DNA of 64,000 nt from Chryseobacterium sp. JM1. GTDB taxonomy: Bacteria; Bacteroidota; Bacteroidia; Flavobacteriales; Weeksellaceae. Where the stretch lies: NCBI RefSeq assembly GCF_000737715.1, contig NZ_JPRN01000002.1, positions 186,001 to 250,000 of the forward strand. The letters are read 5' to 3'. The translations under genes and the position numbers were made by a program. How positions within the stretch are numbered: position 1 is the stretch's first letter; every line of letters begins with the position of its first letter. Below the pieces are notes generated by a model. It did not search any database. It was not told the origin of the DNA and saw nothing but the letters and a program-made list of their open reading frames with translations. This document shows positions 34,345-43,580 of this stretch, piece by piece.

Positions 34345-35877
34345 ATGAAAAAAATAAGTTTACTGGTATTCGGGCTTGTTCAGATGCTGGCTTATTCCCA
34401 GACTCAGGACCTTACTGCACTGGCTGCCGGTGATCATGTGGGAATGAATGCCCTCTTCGATGACAAAGACAATCTTTACGGTTATGTATCCCTTTATTCT
34501 TACGGAAAAACTGGTGACAGAACCAAGAAATTCGAATATGTAATTCTGGATAAAAACCTTAATCCTGTTGCCAATAAAGAATTTGAAGGCGACATTACAG
34601 CCGCTTCTTACCGCGGATATGTTGACTTTAAGGGACAGATCATCTTAAGACCTTCCATGATGGATTATTCTCTGGTAAAATCAAGAGAGGTCTTCACTCC
34701 GGTTTCTATGGTCATCGATCCGAAAACCAATACCATCAAAAGAAAAGTATATTACGATTATCTTGAAGACGGAACATTCAAGGAAATTAACGAGCCTAAA
34801 AACTGGAAAGCACAGCGTAAAGAAAACCGGGAAGAGAAAAAGGAAAAGGGTTACAATTATGTTTCCGCGGTTGGAGAAGTAAAAGAAGGTGGCTACTTTG
34901 CCGTAGAATACAAAGACTTCGGAAAGTATGTGAACAACAACAGCATCATTAAATTCGATGATAATAAAAAAGAATTGTGGCGCTATAAATACAATACTGA
35001 TGGTACCAAAAAGGTTTTCTCCACCTTATCCGTTCTGGACAGAGACGAGAAATACATGTACTGCATCATGAAAAAGGAGGACGACGATAAAAAATCTTTC
35101 AGCATGGTCGTAATCGATATGAAGACAGGAAAAGAAGCCTCTAATAAGCCGATTACAGGACTTTCCGACACCACCATAGACCTCATCGACAGTTTCGCTG
35201 TGGGCTATGACAGCAGCCTTGATAATGATAAGACATTTGACGACAAGATTGTTCTTCTGGGAAGAAATTTTGCCAAGAATGATTATATTGGATATGCCAG
35301 AATGATGGTGAACAAATCAGATTTTACGGTAGATACAAAACAAATCAATTTCAAGCCGGATTTTGCGTCCTATCTTCCGAAAATCAACACCAATGGTATG
35401 GTAGAAAGCGGTTATATGCTTCAAACCAAAGATATGTACTTTATGAATGACGGAAGTGTAGGAATTCTTACAGAAAAATACAAACCTGCCGGACAGTACA
35501 ATGCTCCTAAAACGACGGATCTCGTTTATGTGTATACGGATAAGGATTTCAAGATTAAAAATATCCAGGTTTTTGAGAAAGAAAAGTCAAAATGGGTCAA
35601 CAGCGATTACCTTTTCTCCCAATACCTCAACGGTGGAAAAGATGTAGTATTCTTCTACCGCGACTATCAGAAAGATGAAGTCACCAGACAGAAAAAATGG
35701 AACCTTTTCATTAATACGGTGATCGATGGAAAATTCAAGCAGGAAATCATTCCTATTTCTGAGAAAGACAATTACGCCGTTACGCCCTACGTAGGAAAAG
35801 AGGGCTACATTCTCCTCCGTGAATACAACGAAAAAGAAAAATTCAATAAGCTCCGTTTAGAAAAACTGAACTATTAA
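34345..35877 (+). CDS. Secreted protein of unknown function (510 aa)
   Basis: A 510-residue exported protein. The signal peptide (MKKISLLVFGLVQMLAYSQ) is clear. The remainder is beta-rich with regularly spaced aromatic and charged residues and WRYKYNTDGTKKVFSTLSVL-type strands, suggestive of a propeller-like repeat fold (WD40-like or Kelch-like), but no exact repeat signature is visible. A Lys/Glu-rich segment near residues 155-170 is probably an exposed loop. No lipobox and no T9SS C-terminal domain are seen. It is a single-gene unit with its own promoter and a shared terminator with the convergent peptidase gene. Confidence 0.8.
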   Translation: MKKISLLVFGLVQMLAYSQTQDLTALAAGDHVGMNALFDDKDNLYGYVSLYSYGKTGDRTKKFEYVILDKNLNPVANKEFEGDITAASYRGYVDFKGQIILRPSMMDYSLVKSREVFTPVSMVIDPKTNTIKRKVYYDYLEDGTFKEINEPKNWKAQRKENREEKKEKGYNYVSAVGEVKEGGYFAVEYKDFGKYVNNNSIIKFDDNKKELWRYKYNTDGTKKVFSTLSVLDRDEKYMYCIMKKEDDDKKSFSMVVIDMKTGKEASNKPITGLSDTTIDLIDSFAVGYDSSLDNDKTFDDKIVLLGRNFAKNDYIGYARMMVNKSDFTVDTKQINFKPDFASYLPKINTNGMVESGYMLQTKDMYFMNDGSVGILTEKYKPAGQYNAPKTTDLVYVYTDKDFKIKNIQVFEKEKSKWVNSDYLFSQYLNGGKDVVFFYRDYQKDEVTRQKKWNLFINTVIDGKFKQEIIPISEKDNYAVTPYVGKEGYILLREYNEKEKFNKLRLEKLNY

Positions 35878-35883
35878 AAAAAC

Positions 35884-35912
35884 AAGAATCCTGATGATGC
35901 ATCAGGATTCTT
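35884..35912. terminator. Bidirectional terminator overlapping the M48 gene stop
   Basis: Perfect 12-bp arms AAGAATCCTGAT (35884-35895) and ATCAGGATTCTT (35901-35912) with loop GATGC. The right arm overlaps the last codons and stop of the peptidase gene, so it serves both convergent genes. Confidence 0.88.
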
Positions 35913-37236
35913 TTATTTGGTAATTGCTTTGGTAAAAGTCTGCTATATTTTTGATGTCATCAAGACTCAGGTTCCACATAAAGTTCAGGAACTGCTGATA
36001 ACTTTCACTTTGATTTTTAGGTTCTATCCTGTCCAGATAACGGTTCAGGTTGTAATTTTTCCTGGCTTCGTATATTTTCGAGAAACATTTACCCAACCAG
36101 CCTTTGTAATACTTGTCCTCTTCTCCATCCTGCAGAAACTGCATTGAGGCATAAATTCCCAACCCGTAATCTTCGGAGTGAAAATAATTGGGAAGAATCT
36201 CCATTCTTGCCATTTTTTTCAGAGTTGTAAAAGTCTCAGAAGGTTTTTCCGATTCCACCGATGGTTTAAGTTCAGGAAATATTTTTTTCAGATTTTCAAT
36301 TCTCCTGGACATTTCGGGATGCGAGGCCAGCGAGTCTTTATCCAGTTTTTCTTTATAAAAATTGTAATTGTACAGTGAGAAATCTTCCTTCTTCATCCAT
36401 TTTTCATTGAAGGCCTGTTTCGGAAGATCAAAAAGCATCTTATAGGTTTCTATCTTCAGCTGGCGCGGAGAAATGGTATCAAAATCCTGCAGTCGTTGAA
36501 GCGCGTTTACATATTCATTCTTTTTAAAATCACTGTTTTTAAAGATCACGTAGCCCAGCGAATCTGCCTGCATTTCCTGCTTTCTTCTTTCCACGCCTTT
36601 TTTATACGCACGGTTTTTAAGGATATCAAAAGCTTTCTTATTCTGGGTCTGACTACGATTTTCCGTCGTTTCTTTCAGGTTCTGTACGGTTATTTTATCC
36701 AGCTGATTCTGTTCGATAATGCTTAAAAATGTTTTTAGGGAATGTTCATCGATCTTATGACCTAATTCATGGGTAATCACGGCAGCGATCTGGTCTTCAC
36801 CATTCAGCCAGTTGTACAGTCCCATATTGATGACAAAAGTTCCGTCCGCAAGGCAATAGGCATTGGGTGTATTATCTCTTGCTACCAAAATTTTAAGATC
36901 CTGAGGAATTCTGGGATTATTTTTTCTCAGGCGCTGGATCAGGGATTTTATTTCCGTTTCAAATTCAGATTTAAAAATAAAATCTTTGTTTTTCACCTGT
37001 TTTTCAAAATCAGTGCCGAATTCCTTATAGATTTTAGACAGTTCAGAACCAGTCTTCCCGGAATACTGCGATCTTAATTTTTTTATAAAAATTTCGTTAT
37101 TTCCGGCAAAACTTTTTAAAAATTCTTTTCTCTGCAAATAGTCTGCGGTGTCGATCATTTTATAGGTCTGGGCGGCTCCCATCACTGAAAAAATGAAAAA
37201 CACGAATACAATGAGTTTTCTGGTCATATTTTTCAT
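35902..37236 (-). CDS. Exported M48-family zinc metalloprotease
   Basis: A 444-residue exported peptidase. The zinc motif HELGH lies in AAVITHELGHKIDEHSL (about residue 155), preceded by YCLADGTFVINMGLYNWL, typical of M48 (HtpX/Oma1/BepA-type) proteases acting on envelope proteins. The third zinc ligand is probably the Glu in RRKQEMQADSLGYVIF. The ATG at 37236 is chosen: the earlier in-frame codon is TTG, and an ATG three codons later is an alternative. Signal peptide ends VMGAAQ. The C-terminal helical part (about 290-444) is family-variable. Likely role is periplasmic quality control. Confidence 0.88.
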   Translation of the reverse strand: MKNMTRKLIVFVFFIFSVMGAAQTYKMIDTADYLQRKEFLKSFAGNNEIFIKKLRSQYSGKTGSELSKIYKEFGTDFEKQVKNKDFIFKSEFETEIKSLIQRLRKNNPRIPQDLKILVARDNTPNAYCLADGTFVINMGLYNWLNGEDQIAAVITHELGHKIDEHSLKTFLSIIEQNQLDKITVQNLKETTENRSQTQNKKAFDILKNRAYKKGVERRKQEMQADSLGYVIFKNSDFKKNEYVNALQRLQDFDTISPRQLKIETYKMLFDLPKQAFNEKWMKKEDFSLYNYNFYKEKLDKDSLASHPEMSRRIENLKKIFPELKPSVESEKPSETFTTLKKMARMEILPNYFHSEDYGLGIYASMQFLQDGEEDKYYKGWLGKCFSKIYEARKNYNLNRYLDRIEPKNQSESYQQFLNFMWNLSLDDIKNIADFYQSNYQIKES

Positions 37237-37328
37237 CAATAATCGCAAAAATAGTTTATTTACCGTTCCTTTCTCCTTTTCTTATCAAAATTATTTTAAA
37301 TTTGTTTGAGACTGATACTCATGATCAT

Positions 37329-38462
37329 ATGAAGGCATTAAAATATGTAATAGGCGGAGCAGCCGTAGGGGTAGCCGCAGTTTATCTTTTGGGATACGAC
37401 TATTTATTCAGCGGAATTTCGAAAACGTATCTTAAAGGAAGATCCAGCGCCTACATCGATGATGGAAAGCTTTTTCCGGGAAACCTCATCGCTACGGAGG
37501 AACCGGAACTCTGGACGGAAGATCCTGACTACAACAAGAAGGAACTGCCTGAACATGTACTTGAAAATCTGAAACATTCCAAAACCGCAGCTTTTGTGGT
37601 TATAAAAAACGGAAAAATCCTTCATGAGCAGTATTGGGACGGCTACAATCAGCTTTCTCAGACCAATTCTTTTTCAATGGCAAAAGCTGTTACGGTAATG
37701 CTTTTAGGGAAAGTACTGGAAGAGGGTATCATTAAAAATATAGATGACAGGCTTTCTGATTTCTATCCTGAATTTAAAGAAAAAGAATTCGGAAGTGAGG
37801 TTACGCTTAAGAATTTAGCGCAGATGGAGGCCGGACTCGACTGGGATGAGGATTACAATAATCCATTTCTGCCCAATGCCAAAGCGTATTACGGCAGAAA
37901 CCTCGTCAAAGCCGTATTCTCAAGAAGATTTCAGGAACAGCCCGGTACCCGTTTTCAATATCAAAGCGGAGCGACTCAACTTCTCGGATTTGCTTTAAAA
38001 AAGGCTTTGAATCAAACATTAGCCAGCTATTTATCCGAAAAATTCTGGATCCCGATGGGAATGGAACAGAACGCCTCGTGGAGCACCGACAATCACGGGA
38101 TGGAAAAAACATATTGCTGCATCCACTCGAATGCGAGAGATTATGCGAAACTGGGACAGCTCTTTTTAGATGATGGAAAAGTTGGGGAACAACAAATCCT
38201 CAACCTGGATTTTATCGAGCAGATGAGAACGCCTACTGAAAAATCTCAGGATATCTATGGAATGGGACTTTGGATCAATCATGATAATCCCGTTAAACAT
38301 TATTATTTCCTTGGATTACAGGGGCAGTATATCATTATGATTCCGGAACACAATATGGTGATCGTAAGAACCGGAAGCTACAGCAACAACCCTAAAAATG
38401 ACAGGGGAAGACCGGATCAGGTGAAATTCCTTGTCAATGAATCCGTTCAATTATTTCAGTAA
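37329..38462 (+). CDS. Serine hydrolase of the beta-lactamase/PBP fold, membrane anchored
   Basis: A 377-residue protein from the ATG at 37329. The upstream in-frame start is TTG and does not add a better signal. An N-terminal hydrophobic helix (YVIGGAAVGVAAVYLLGY) is a signal anchor, placing the domain in the periplasm. The SxxK motif is SMAK in TNSFSMAKAVTVMLL, the tyrosine motif is YQSGATQLLG, and GLWINHDNPV and GLQGQYIIMIPEHNMVIV complete the fold. Related proteins are esterases such as 6-aminohexanoate hydrolase-like enzymes, so the substrate is undefined. It is 6 bp upstream of the DUF1801 gene. Confidence 0.88.
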   Translation: MKALKYVIGGAAVGVAAVYLLGYDYLFSGISKTYLKGRSSAYIDDGKLFPGNLIATEEPELWTEDPDYNKKELPEHVLENLKHSKTAAFVVIKNGKILHEQYWDGYNQLSQTNSFSMAKAVTVMLLGKVLEEGIIKNIDDRLSDFYPEFKEKEFGSEVTLKNLAQMEAGLDWDEDYNNPFLPNAKAYYGRNLVKAVFSRRFQEQPGTRFQYQSGATQLLGFALKKALNQTLASYLSEKFWIPMGMEQNASWSTDNHGMEKTYCCIHSNARDYAKLGQLFLDDGKVGEQQILNLDFIEQMRTPTEKSQDIYGMGLWINHDNPVKHYYFLGLQGQYIIMIPEHNMVIVRTGSYSNNPKNDRGRPDQVKFLVNESVQLFQ

Positions 38463-38468
38463 AAAACT

Positions 38469-39080
38469 ATGGAAAAATACAATATACAGGTTGATGAATA
38501 CATCGAAAAATCCCCTGATTTTGCACAACCCATTTTAAGCTATCTACGGGAAATCGTTCATGAATGCTGTCCCGAAGCAGAAGAAGCTATAAAGTGGAAA
38601 TTTCCCACTTTTATGTACAAGGGAAAAATTCTATGTTCCGTTACCTCTTTCAAACAATATTGCAGCCTTGGATTCTGGTTACATGGGGAGATGAAAACGT
38701 TAAAGGAAATGGAAACGACCGCCGAAAAAAGTTCAATGTTCAGTTTAGGAAAGCTTACTAAAATGGAGGATCTTCCCTCTAAAGTTCAGCTTAAAAAAAT
38801 GATGAAAGAAGCTATGGAACTTACCGATATGGGTGTTACTATGAAAAAAGCGGCACCGTCCAAAGTGGAAACCGAGGTCCCCGATTATTTTCAGGCTGCT
38901 TTGAATGAGAATAAAAAAGCTTCAGAGGTTTTTGAAAAAGGATCTCCGTCTTTCAGAAAGGAGTATATCAACTGGATCACCGAGGCCAAAACCGAAGCAA
39001 CCAGAAACAAAAGAATGGAACAGGCTTTGGAATGGCTTGCAGAGGGAAAATCCAGAAATTGGAAGTACCAAAAACCTTAA
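38469..39080 (+). CDS. DUF1801 plus YdeI/OmdA-type C-terminal domain protein
   Basis: A 203-residue soluble protein with two parts. The first (about 1-110) is a DUF1801/YdhG-like domain (CPEAEEAIKWKFPTFMYKGKILC, a frataxin-like fold). The second (about 135-203) matches the YdeI/OmpD-associated form: ALNENKKASEVFEKGSPSFR, then EYINWITEAKTEATRNKRM and a tail WKYQKP. The pairing is common in this phylum, and its biochemical role is unclear. A link to bacteriocin protection has been suggested for the C-terminal domain. It is co-transcribed with the serine hydrolase. Confidence 0.82.
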   Translation: MEKYNIQVDEYIEKSPDFAQPILSYLREIVHECCPEAEEAIKWKFPTFMYKGKILCSVTSFKQYCSLGFWLHGEMKTLKEMETTAEKSSMFSLGKLTKMEDLPSKVQLKKMMKEAMELTDMGVTMKKAAPSKVETEVPDYFQAALNENKKASEVFEKGSPSFRKEYINWITEAKTEATRNKRMEQALEWLAEGKSRNWKYQKP

Positions 39081-39091
39081 GGAAGCTGACA

Positions 39092-42000
39092 TTATATTAA
39101 ACGTCCTCTTGGCAACCCAATCTCATGTGCCTGCGGATAAGGCTTTCTGGATGTCATACTCACATCTTCTTTAATTTGCCTGTGAATATCATATTGCTTT
39201 TCTTTATCATAAGCATAACGGGGATCAGGAATCATGGGCATTTTAGCCATCTTATGGATGGTGATGGTTGGAAAATGAAAATCGACTTCCACCGTTCCTA
39301 AAAGCAAATAACACCCTCCTCCCTGAAAATCATATTGCTTCAAACTATCGGGAAAATGGGCAGTATCAAAATACTCACCATTGACGTCTATCCAGGTTCC
39401 AAAATACATCGTCCCTTTTTTAGTAGGAACATGTTTTCTTGAAATCAGATAAGCCAGCATCTTCACCTGTCTTTTGTGAAATTTCAATAAATTATTTACA
39501 AAAACAGAACCTCTGTATTTCGTCTGTAGCAGATCAAATGGACTGCAGGAAACCGGAAAACCAATGAGTTCAATTTCATCGAAAGCATCTTCGAAATTTT
39601 CTCTTTTTAATTGAGGTAATTTAAATTCCTGAACAGGTTCTTCAATTAACATAAGCCCCCTATTTTCGGGTTTAAAATTGACTAATAACAGCCGCGCTTC
39701 AACCAGCAATTCATTTTTGGGTTTACCCGTAAATCTGAATGCTCCAATAAAAATTAAAATCTGTACGGTTTCAATACCAATGGAAATGCGTCTGATAAAA
39801 TCTTCTAGTGACTTATAATCTCCATTTCTTTCCCGTTCTTCAACAATTGCATGAGCAATTCGTGTTTCCAGCCCTTCCAAAAGCATTAAACCCAAATAAA
39901 CATCTGCTCCTTTCAGTGTGGTTTGATATTCACCTGTATTCACACAAGGAGTCTGGATATTCCCTCCGGACATTTTTGCTTCATGGATATACACTTCAGT
40001 GCGGTAGAAACCTCCCTGATTATTGATCACAGAAACCATAAATTCTAAGGGATAATATACTTTCAGATAAAGACTCTGATAGCTTTCCACGGCATACGAT
40101 GCTGAATGTGCCTTACAGAAAGAATATCCGGCAAAAGATTCAATTTGCCGGTAAGCTTCGGCCGTCAACGCCTCAGAATGCCCTTTTTTCTTACACAATT
40201 CAAAGAAATTATCTTTTACCTCCTGTAGCTTTTGAATAGAGCGGCCTTTCCCACTCATGGCTCTTCGCAGAATATCTCCATCTGCTAAAGACAGCCCTCC
40301 GAAGTACTGGGCAATTTTAATCACATCTTCCTGATACACCATAATGCCATAGGTTTCCTTCAAATGTTCTTCAAACACCGGATGAAAATATTCAAACTGA
40401 TCGGGATGATTATGCCTGAAAATGTATTCCCGCATCATTCCACTTTGTGCGACTCCCGGTCTGATAATGGAAGAAGCTGCGACGAGGGTTCTGTAATTGT
40501 CACATTTCAGTCTTCTTAAAAGCCCACGCATGGCCGGAGATTCTATATAAAAACATCCGATTGTCTTTCCTACCGCTAAGTATTCATTTGCCTGTTCTTC
40601 ATTTTTTGACAAGGTTGTGTCCCGGATATCAATGGTGATTCCTCTTGTTTTTTTAACCAGATTTACAGTGTCATTAATGGTCCCAAGACCTCTTTGTGAA
40701 AGAATATCAAACTTTTCAAGGCCAATATCTTCTGCTACGTTCATATCAAACTGAACAATCGGGAATCCTTTGGGAGGCATTTCTAATGCTGTATAATGGG
40801 TAATAGGTTCTTCTGAAATCAAAATTCCGCATGCGTGCATACTTCTTTGATTAGGAAACTTTTCCAATAATTTACCGTATTTCTGAACCTGTCGTACCAC
40901 TGAATTCCGGTCATGGCTCTCCATCGGTTTTTTCGACAAATCATCAAGCTCTTCTTTGGGTAAACCGAATACCTTACCTACTTCTCTGAAAATAGATCTG
41001 TATTTAAACTCGACATTGGTTCCACAAAAGGCGACATGTTCTTTCCCATATCTGTCAAAGATGTATTCCAAGATGGCATCTCTGTTTTGCCAGCTCCAGT
41101 CGAGGTCAAAATCCGGTGGTGTCTTCCGGTTCAGGTTCAGGAATCTTTCAAAATACAGATCCAGCTCCAGCGGACAGATATCGGTAATTCCCAAGCAGTA
41201 ACTGACTATTGAATTCGCTCCGCTTCCCCGCCCTACATGCATAAACCCCATCTTATTGCTGTAACGGATAATATCCCAGGTAATCAGAAAGTAAGAACAG
41301 AAATTGAGTTCATCAATAACTCCCAGCTCTTTCTCAACTCTTATTTGAGCCACTTCATGACCGAATCCGTATCTTTTTTCCAAACCTAAATACGCCAGCC
41401 TGCGGAGAAGTTGTACATCAGATTCTTTAGATTTTGTATAGAACTGTTTGTTCTTAACTTTTTTAAAATCAAATTCAAAATCACATTGTTCAAGAATGTT
41501 CTTTGTGTTTTCAATAATTTGGGGATATCTCTCAAATGTCTTTACAATATGCTGTTCGGAAATGAAATATTCAGATTGACGACAAACCTCTCTTTTTGTT
41601 AATTTTGACAGCAATATGTTATTGTCAATAGCCCGGAGGATTTTGTGCAGTCCATATTCTTCATCTGTGCTGAAAGTAACAGGATGAAGGACGACCATTT
41701 TAGAAATATACTTTTTGTATTCCGGACGGATCAGAAAGTTTAACTCTTCTATTCTGACTCCAATAAACTCATTCGCTTTCAATTCTGCAGGAATATTACT
41801 CATCGGATACACCACAAATACTTCTTTACATTCAGGTGCCGTTTCAAAGAGTTCTTTATCATCAAAATTATGATCAGTGATTACTTTATTAATTTCACCA
41901 ATTCCTGAAAACCTTCTGGCAATTGCCACGTACAGAAGTTTTCCGTCTTTTCTGACCTCAACTCCGGGAATAGGCTTTATACCCAGATCTTCGCATGCTT

Positions 42001-42145
42001 TTTTAAAATCATAGATTCCGGTCACTGTATTGATGTCAGTCAATACCAATTGCTTTACCCCCAGTTCATGCGCCTGCCTTACCAATTCTTCAATTGATAA
42101 AGTTCCGTAACGGAGACTGTGAAAGGAATGACAATTAATAAACAT
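39092..42145 (-). CDS. dnaE2: DNA polymerase III alpha subunit, DnaE2-like (error-prone)
   Basis: A 1017-residue C-family polymerase, shorter than replicative DnaE. It starts with a PHP domain (NCHSFHSLRYGTLSIEELV). The polymerase active site is PPDFDLDWSWQNRDAI with the paired Asp residues, and SFAGYSFCKAHSASYAV and MSGKGRSIQKLQEV belong to the thumb/palm region. The C-terminal OB-fold region (MYFGTWIDVNGEYFDTAHFPD) is present, while the tau-binding tail of replicative DnaE seems absent. Placed 17 bp after dinB in the same direction, it forms a mutasome-like pair for translesion synthesis after DNA damage. Confidence 0.92.
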   Translation of the reverse strand: MFINCHSFHSLRYGTLSIEELVRQAHELGVKQLVLTDINTVTGIYDFKKACEDLGIKPIPGVEVRKDGKLLYVAIARRFSGIGEINKVITDHNFDDKELFETAPECKEVFVVYPMSNIPAELKANEFIGVRIEELNFLIRPEYKKYISKMVVLHPVTFSTDEEYGLHKILRAIDNNILLSKLTKREVCRQSEYFISEQHIVKTFERYPQIIENTKNILEQCDFEFDFKKVKNKQFYTKSKESDVQLLRRLAYLGLEKRYGFGHEVAQIRVEKELGVIDELNFCSYFLITWDIIRYSNKMGFMHVGRGSGANSIVSYCLGITDICPLELDLYFERFLNLNRKTPPDFDLDWSWQNRDAILEYIFDRYGKEHVAFCGTNVEFKYRSIFREVGKVFGLPKEELDDLSKKPMESHDRNSVVRQVQKYGKLLEKFPNQRSMHACGILISEEPITHYTALEMPPKGFPIVQFDMNVAEDIGLEKFDILSQRGLGTINDTVNLVKKTRGITIDIRDTTLSKNEEQANEYLAVGKTIGCFYIESPAMRGLLRRLKCDNYRTLVAASSIIRPGVAQSGMMREYIFRHNHPDQFEYFHPVFEEHLKETYGIMVYQEDVIKIAQYFGGLSLADGDILRRAMSGKGRSIQKLQEVKDNFFELCKKKGHSEALTAEAYRQIESFAGYSFCKAHSASYAVESYQSLYLKVYYPLEFMVSVINNQGGFYRTEVYIHEAKMSGGNIQTPCVNTGEYQTTLKGADVYLGLMLLEGLETRIAHAIVEERERNGDYKSLEDFIRRISIGIETVQILIFIGAFRFTGKPKNELLVEARLLLVNFKPENRGLMLIEEPVQEFKLPQLKRENFEDAFDEIELIGFPVSCSPFDLLQTKYRGSVFVNNLLKFHKRQVKMLAYLISRKHVPTKKGTMYFGTWIDVNGEYFDTAHFPDSLKQYDFQGGGCYLLLGTVEVDFHFPTITIHKMAKMPMIPDPRYAYDKEKQYDIHRQIKEDVSMTSRKPYPQAHEIGLPRGRLI

Positions 42146-42162
42146 GTTGAAAAATTTAAACC

Positions 42163-43311
42163 TTATTTTCCGAAATCGAATCCGGAGGCCCGTCCTACAG
42201 CATCGGCACCGAAACGGTTTTTGATATAATCCATCGTTTGATACAGGCTCATTTGCTCCTCGGTATCTTCAAATAAATTCATTTGATGATTCCCATGTAC
42301 CAATCCTGTAAACCGCAAGCCTACGAGCCGAAGCCTCATTCTCCTTGTATAGACTTTATTAAAAAGGTCCAATGCCACTCTCGACAAAGTATGATCGGCA
42401 GATGTGTAGGATACTTTGCTCTGCTTGGTTTCCGTATCAAAATTGGCATAACGTATTTTTATAACAACCGTTGATGTCAACCATTTTTCCTGTCTCAGCT
42501 GATAAGCCAGCTGTTCTGCCATTCCCGAGATCAGTCTTTTCAGTTCTATCATATCCATGGTATCGGAGGTAAAAGTTCTTTCAGTTGATATAGATTTTCT
42601 TTCGGAATGAGGAACTACAGGATTTTCATCAATTCCGTTGGCCTTTTTCCATAATTCTTTTCCGTTAAGGCCAATCATCTGCTGCAAGACCAAAACCGGC
42701 ATTTCTGACAATGTATGAATGGTACGGATTCCAATTCTTGATAACAATTGAAAGGTCTTGTCACCCACCATTGGAATTTTTTTGATTGACAGGGGGTTTA
42801 GGAATGGCTTAATTTCCATTTCATTGATCTCCATTCTCCCAACGGGTTTTGCTTCTCCGGTACCAATTTTGGAAACGGTTTTATTCGTTGACAGCGCGAA
42901 ACTTATGGGAAGCCCGGCTTCTTTAGTAACCGCCTCAGCAATTTCTTTTGTCCATTGATAGCATCCAAAAAACTTATCCATCCCGGATAAATCGAGATAA
43001 AATTCATCAATACTGGCTTTTTCCATTACAGGAACTTTTTCCTGAATAATTTCCGTAACCGTATGTGATAAATTAGAGTACATTTCATGATCGCCACGAA
43101 TCACTTTTGCATCGGGACAAAGCCTTAACGCCATACGAATTGGCATCGCTGAGCGAACCCCAAATTTTCTTGCTTCATAGGAACACGAGGCCACCACTCC
43201 ACGGTCGCCCCCTCCTATGATTAAGGGAATACCGTCAAGCTGCGAGTTATTACGCCTCTCACAGGATACAAAAAATGTATCCAGGTCCATATGTACAATT
43301 GCTCGGTTCAC
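42163..43311 (-). CDS. dinB: DNA polymerase IV (Y-family, DinB)
   Basis: A 382-residue Y-family translesion polymerase. Catalytic acids are in HMDLDTFFVSCERR (Asp9, Asp11-type) and EKASIDEFYLDLSG (the SIDE motif). Little-finger blocks such as SERTFTSDTMDMIELKRLI follow. A C-terminal beta-clamp motif may be the LRLVGLRFTGL/NLF region. The GTG start at 43311 keeps the first strand of the palm. A -7 box TAATTTTG lies just upstream (about 43315-43322), implying a leaderless or near-leaderless transcript. Upstream TTGATA-type palindromes suggest damage-inducible repression. It is co-transcribed with the DnaE2-like gene. Confidence 0.95.
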   Translation of the reverse strand: MNRAIVHMDLDTFFVSCERRNNSQLDGIPLIIGGGDRGVVASCSYEARKFGVRSAMPIRMALRLCPDAKVIRGDHEMYSNLSHTVTEIIQEKVPVMEKASIDEFYLDLSGMDKFFGCYQWTKEIAEAVTKEAGLPISFALSTNKTVSKIGTGEAKPVGRMEINEMEIKPFLNPLSIKKIPMVGDKTFQLLSRIGIRTIHTLSEMPVLVLQQMIGLNGKELWKKANGIDENPVVPHSERKSISTERTFTSDTMDMIELKRLISGMAEQLAYQLRQEKWLTSTVVIKIRYANFDTETKQSKVSYTSADHTLSRVALDLFNKVYTRRMRLRLVGLRFTGLVHGNHQMNLFEDTEEQMSLYQTMDYIKNRFGADAVGRASGFDFGK

Positions 43312-43354
43312 GTTACAAAATTAGATACTTTTTATATCAAATCAATTATTAAAG

Positions 43355-43373
43355 TTGATATAATTAATATCAA
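43355..43373. promoter_or_regulatory. Palindromic operator upstream of dinB-dnaE2
   Basis: TTGATAT (43355-43361) and ATATCAA (43367-43373) flank AATTA, and an additional TATCAA lies at 43335-43340. Clustered TTGATA/TATCAA half-sites about 40 bp ahead of dinB look like a repressor operator, possibly for a LexA-type or XRE regulator outside this window. Confidence 0.55.
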
Positions 43374-43476
43374 TATCATTTTTACCAGATACAATACGCT
43401 TTTTAAGAGACAAGGGAGGAAAAATTCAAATCCAATATTCTAATCATCGTTTTTTATTCAGAAAAACGGAAATATT

Positions 43477-43497
43477 CCTCTGATGTAGTATCAGAGG
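43477..43497 (-). terminator. Hairpin after the antiporter gene
   Basis: CCTCTGAT (43477-43484) and ATCAGAGG (43490-43497) with a 5-base loop, in the 269-bp gap after the antiporter. There is only a weak T-rich tail on the minus strand, so it is a tentative terminator. Confidence 0.45.
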
Positions 43498-43580
43498 ATC
43501 TTAAACCGAAGAATTTTGATAATTAATATTTTTGTAATTAAGGGGGACTGTTACAAACAATTTGCTGCCGGGTTCTCAGT

